Shown: piece after piece, positions 44,384-46,625 of the stretch
Layout: each line of letters begins with the position of its first letter
How positions within the stretch are numbered: position 1 is the first letter of the stretch
Source of the DNA: CAWUIO01 sp963922455
Lineage (GTDB): Bacteria; Bacteroidota; Bacteroidia; Cytophagales; Microscillaceae
Direction: 5' to 3'
Assembly (NCBI GenBank): GCA_963922455.1
Contig: CAWUIO010000048.1
Coordinates: 1-46,625, forward strand
DNA length: 46,625 nucleotides
Notes under the pieces: generated by a model
The model's input: only the letters and a program-made list of their open reading frames with translations
Database searches by the model: none
Told to the model about the DNA's origin: nothing
Translations under genes and position numbers: made by a program

Positions 44384-44983
44384 TTAGTCAAGCTGTAATT
44401 GGGCACTAATAATATCTAGTATGTGTTGCACGGATTCTTCCAAAGGCTCTTCGTGCGAATGAACGGTTACTTCGGGATGTACAGGTTCTTCAAAGGGAGA
44501 GTCTATTCCGGTAAAGTTTTTAATTTCTCCGGCTCTAGCTTTTTTGTACAATCCCTTGACATCCCTTTGTTCGCAAACTTCCAAGGGGCAATTCACAAAA
44601 ATCTCGAAGAACTCATTCTCCTTCATCAAATTTCTTACCATATCCCGGTCTTCCCGGAAAGGCGAAATAAAGGCAGTTAAGACAATCACGCCGGCATCGA
44701 CCATTAACTTGGCGACCTCCCCAATCCGACGGATGTTTTCTTTTCTGTCTTCGGCGCTGAAACTTAAGTCTTTACAAAGGCCAGCCCGAACATTATCCCC
44801 ATCCAATATATAGGTATGATACCCTTTAGCAAAAAGCTTCTGTTCCAGAAGGTTAGCCAAAGTTGACTTCCCCGAACCGGACATCCCGGTAAACCAGACA
44901 ATACAAGAGGGATGTTGATAAGATTTGTTCCGGGCTTCCTTGTCTATATGATGGTGCTGGGGAACAATATGACGTTTTTCCAT
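44384..44983 (-). CDS. cysC: Adenylylsulfate kinase CysC
   Basis: This 199-residue P-loop kinase has Walker A at 33-41 (GMSGSGKST), with DGDNVRAGLCKDLSFSAEDR, and the substrate-site segments AFISPFREDRD and FVNCPLEVCEQRD. It phosphorylates adenylyl sulfate to PAPS, the donor for sulfotransferases and for sulfite production. It is the first gene of the group, with a candidate promoter just upstream. Only the sulfation branch can be supported by the window because no PAPS or APS reductase is visible. Confidence 0.97.
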   Translation of the reverse strand: MEKRHIVPQHHHIDKEARNKSYQHPSCIVWFTGMSGSGKSTLANLLEQKLFAKGYHTYILDGDNVRAGLCKDLSFSAEDRKENIRRIGEVAKLMVDAGVIVLTAFISPFREDRDMVRNLMKENEFFEIFVNCPLEVCEQRDVKGLYKKARAGEIKNFTGIDSPFEEPVHPEVTVHSHEEPLEESVQHILDIISAQLQLD

Positions 44984-45408
44984 GAATTAGGCAGCTAAAC
45001 TTTGTACAAATATAGAGGAATTTTTACGCAAACTAAATTCACCCCAAACCCAAGATAAAAATTCTATTTTTGTCACAATTCTGTATTGGGTAAATTCAAG
45101 CAATCGCATTAAAAACAAGCGCTTATCTCTGAATAATCCAAAATCAAGCGCACCCTGATTATTCTTGGTTTTTGCCTCTATTATGGAAGATAAAGTTTAA
45201 AAAGTACAATTATCAAACAAATATCACCCCTCTTTGATTACCCTTAATTCCCATAATTGGGTGATTTGTTTCAAAATGACACGAATTACCCAAGATGTGC
45301 CATAAAGGTACACATTAGAGAAATATTCGCTTGCATGGAAACTCCCGAATTATTACATAAGTGCCAAAGCCCCAGAAAGGGCAGCCCCCAAAACCTGGCA
45401 AAATTTGC
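44984..45408. other. Intergenic region between cysC and the M48 peptidase gene
   Basis: There is no coding frame of note. Next to cysC is a candidate -7 element (45007-45014). Farther up are a terminator-like stem GAATAATC/GATTATTC (45131-45138 with 45157-45164) followed by a short T-run, and several copies of the motif AT(T/C)ACCC (45223-45229, 45237-45243, 45259-45265 inverted and 45285-45291), possibly an operator. At 45375-45391 there is a fragment of the repeat family's GGGGCTGCCC box. Confidence 0.5.
45007..45014 (-). promoter_or_regulatory. Candidate -7 element for the cysC-cysD-cysN-cysQ group
   Basis: On the minus strand this reads TATATTTG, matching TAnnTTTG. Transcription would start near 45000, about 17 bases before the cysC ATG. 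A TTG box is present only at a distance of 14 bases, shorter than the usual 17-23, so I treat the -33 half as unproven. Confidence 0.45.
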
Positions 45409-46215
45409 TTAAGGTAGACTTCGCTTAAAAGCCTCATAATTGGATCCTCCTAAGCTCGTATCGCAACCCAAAGACTGGGCCTTGGCCTGAATATCCCGGA
45501 CCCGGTTGGCCGAACTCGGATGGGTACTCAAAAACTGGGGCGGGGCTTGTGAATTGCCTTGGTCTAGTATTTTTTGAAAAAAACCGGCCGCCCCGTCACA
45601 TTGGTACTTGGTCCGGGCCAGATACTCTACGGAGTAAGCATCGGCCTCCGACTCACTGGTCCGGCTAAATTTTAAAGCTCCCAATTGCCCAGTGACCGCG
45701 CCTAATACCTGGCTTAGTTCGCTAGGATTGCCTCCCAGTAAGAGGCTGAGTACGGTAGAGAAACCATACTGCTTGGTTAAGTTACGAGTAGAATGCCTCC
45801 GATCGGCATGGGCTATTTCGTGGCCCATAACCCCGGCCAGTTGGTCCTCATTGTCCAGGTATTTGATCAAGCCGGTATACACATAAATATAGCCTCCCGG
45901 AGTCACAAAGGCATTGAGGGTACTGTCATCGCGTATGATAAACAGCTCCCAGGCAAATTGCTCGCGGTATTGTATCACGCCCGTGTTTAAAATCTGGTCG
46001 CGCATGGCCTTTAAATATCGATAGGCCTCCGGATAGTCTCGCTCACTCAAAACCGGATAGGTTTGGGGGTCTTTGGCTATCTCATCGCGTAATTGTTTCC
46101 CGAGTTGGATATCATCATCTACACTAAACACGTTAAAATTTTTAAACAACTGCCCATAGGAATTGACAGAAAACAAGACCAGAAAGCAAAAGGTAAAAAG
46201 AAGTTTATTCATCAT
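45409..46215 (-). CDS. M48 family metallopeptidase, secreted
   Basis: This 268-residue zinc peptidase has a signal peptide (residues 1-20, ending SVNSYG). The zinc site is GHEIAHAD (H132, E133, H136), and the third ligand is expected in SESEADAYSVEYLAR. The domain layout, with LNAFVTPGGYIYVYTGLI just before the zinc helix, matches BepA/LoiP-like periplasmic M48 peptidases that help outer-membrane protein quality control. The C-terminal part has a short beta segment and the FLSTHPSSANRV motif typical of that family. It stands alone between intergenic regions. Confidence 0.95.
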   Translation of the reverse strand: MMNKLLFTFCFLVLFSVNSYGQLFKNFNVFSVDDDIQLGKQLRDEIAKDPQTYPVLSERDYPEAYRYLKAMRDQILNTGVIQYREQFAWELFIIRDDSTLNAFVTPGGYIYVYTGLIKYLDNEDQLAGVMGHEIAHADRRHSTRNLTKQYGFSTVLSLLLGGNPSELSQVLGAVTGQLGALKFSRTSESEADAYSVEYLARTKYQCDGAAGFFQKILDQGNSQAPPQFLSTHPSSANRVRDIQAKAQSLGCDTSLGGSNYEAFKRSLP

Positions 46216-46272
46216 ACAATTGTTTATGACCTCAGGCTATTTTAACCATTGATTATTTTTTTAAAATTTTTA

Positions 46273-46403
46273 GGGGCTTCCCCGCGCCTTGTCCTTTCGT
46301 TGGCCTGTATACGTTTGTGCCGGCGCGGGTCGGGCTCTCGCTACTCGCTGCCATTCCCCGCCAGGCCTACACGAGCTCAAACAGGCCGCTCCATCCCTAA
46401 GCC
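46273..46403 (+). repeat. Interspersed hairpin repeat, copy I (subtype 2)
   Basis: It starts GGGGCTTCCCCGCGCC and ends CATCCCTAAGCC. The variable arms CCCGCGCC (46281-46288) and GGCGCGGG (46322-46329) pair over 8 bp. The subtype 2 middle (CTGCC...GGCCTACACGAGCTC) is followed by CAAACAGGCCGCTCC. The repeat lies upstream of the M48 peptidase gene. The long open frame on the minus strand here is the translation of the repeat and is not called. Confidence 0.85.
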
Positions 46404-46505
46404 TTTTGAGAGCAGAGAATAGGGAAGGGGGAAGAAAGAGGAAAAAGGGAGAGTGAATCAAGCACTTGGTCTCTTTTCCCTACTCTCTCTTTTCTACTCT
46501 TACTT

Positions 46506-46608
46506 GGCTTAGGGATAGGCGCCTAAGACTGTCCGAAAAGCCATATACTAATCTTAGAAGCTCAGAACCACCTATTCCTAGCAAAACCTGGCTTAGGGAT
46601 GGGCGCCT
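46506..46608 (+). repeat. Two tandem repeat-end fragments
   Basis: GGCTTAGGGATAGGCGCCT (from 46506) and GGCTTAGGGATGGGCGCCT (from 46590) are near-identical and 84 bp apart. Both begin with the reverse of the repeat family's right end but turn into GGCGCC instead of AGCGGC, so they are a variant or truncated form. The second may continue past the window edge. Confidence 0.5.
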
Positions 46609-46625
46609 CTTCATTAAAAGGAGTG

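Noticed and set aside
45375..45391. Fragment resembling the GGGGCTGCCC box on the minus strand
   Set aside because: Only the box is present, with no arm, core or end; it is too short to call a repeat copy.
1..46625. CRISPR array, prophage or insertion sequence
   Set aside because: No regularly spaced direct repeats, no transposase, integrase or phage structural genes were found; the repeats described are not regularly spaced.
1..46625. tRNA, rRNA or riboswitch
   Set aside because: I found no cloverleaf, rRNA segment or recognisable riboswitch core in the intergenic regions on either strand.

Overview
The window reads as chromosomal DNA of a pigmented, probably gliding, surface-active member of the Bacteroidota (Cytophagia/Saprospiria-like; genus not determined). 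The evidence is a MurF-alanine racemase fusion, a secreted protein with a type IX secretion C-terminal sorting domain, a Lacal_2735-type small protein, a CrtD-like carotenoid desaturase, TAnnTTTG-type promoter elements, and weak or absent Shine-Dalgarno sequences. There is no phage, transposase, CRISPR array, rRNA or tRNA that I can support.

Layout. 0.3-7.9 kb (minus strand): a membrane protein, a subtilisin-family protease without signal peptide, a 1054-residue secreted FN3/DUF5060-type protein with a T9SS tail, and a secreted helical protein. 8.3-9.7 kb: a carotenoid desaturase. 9.9-11.7 kb: two tandem lipoproteins with faint GldM-like features. 12-16.3 kb (plus): an LRR protein, a membrane-tethered protein with two winged-helix-like units, and MurF-Alr. 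16.4-18.7 kb: a two-gene unit in which a YbjN-like protein and a trypsin/HtrA-like protease share the same type of domain. 19-21.7 kb: an arylsulfotransferase-like lipoprotein and a crotonase. 22-24 kb: small proteins and a DUF434 protein. 24-27 kb: a TPR-SpoIIE phosphatase with a cysteine-less SUMF1-like partner. 27-30 kb (minus): TerB-like, LRR and aldo/keto reductase genes. 30.2-31.6 kb: two small membrane proteins and a GbsR/MarR regulator.

31.6-40.8 kb (minus): a surface-polysaccharide cluster. It carries an ABC exporter (permease and Wzt-like ATPase) separated by a PseB-like dehydratase, then three methyltransferases and three glycosyltransferases, with several stop/start overlaps. 41.4-45.0 kb (minus): cysC-cysD-cysN-cysQ. 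These genes make PAPS and dispose of PAP; no sulfite-forming or sulfite-reducing gene is present here, so together with the neighbouring cluster they suggest a sulfated surface glycan (inference). 45.4-46.2 kb: an M48 metallopeptidase.

The most unusual structure is a GC-rich interspersed repeat of about 130 bp. Nine copies (about one per 5 kb) lie in intergenic gaps only. Each begins with a GGGGCT box followed by one arm of a hairpin whose partner arm lies next to a conserved TCGGGC core. The arms differ in sequence between copies but remain complementary within each copy, which argues for selection or replication acting on a folded nucleic acid.
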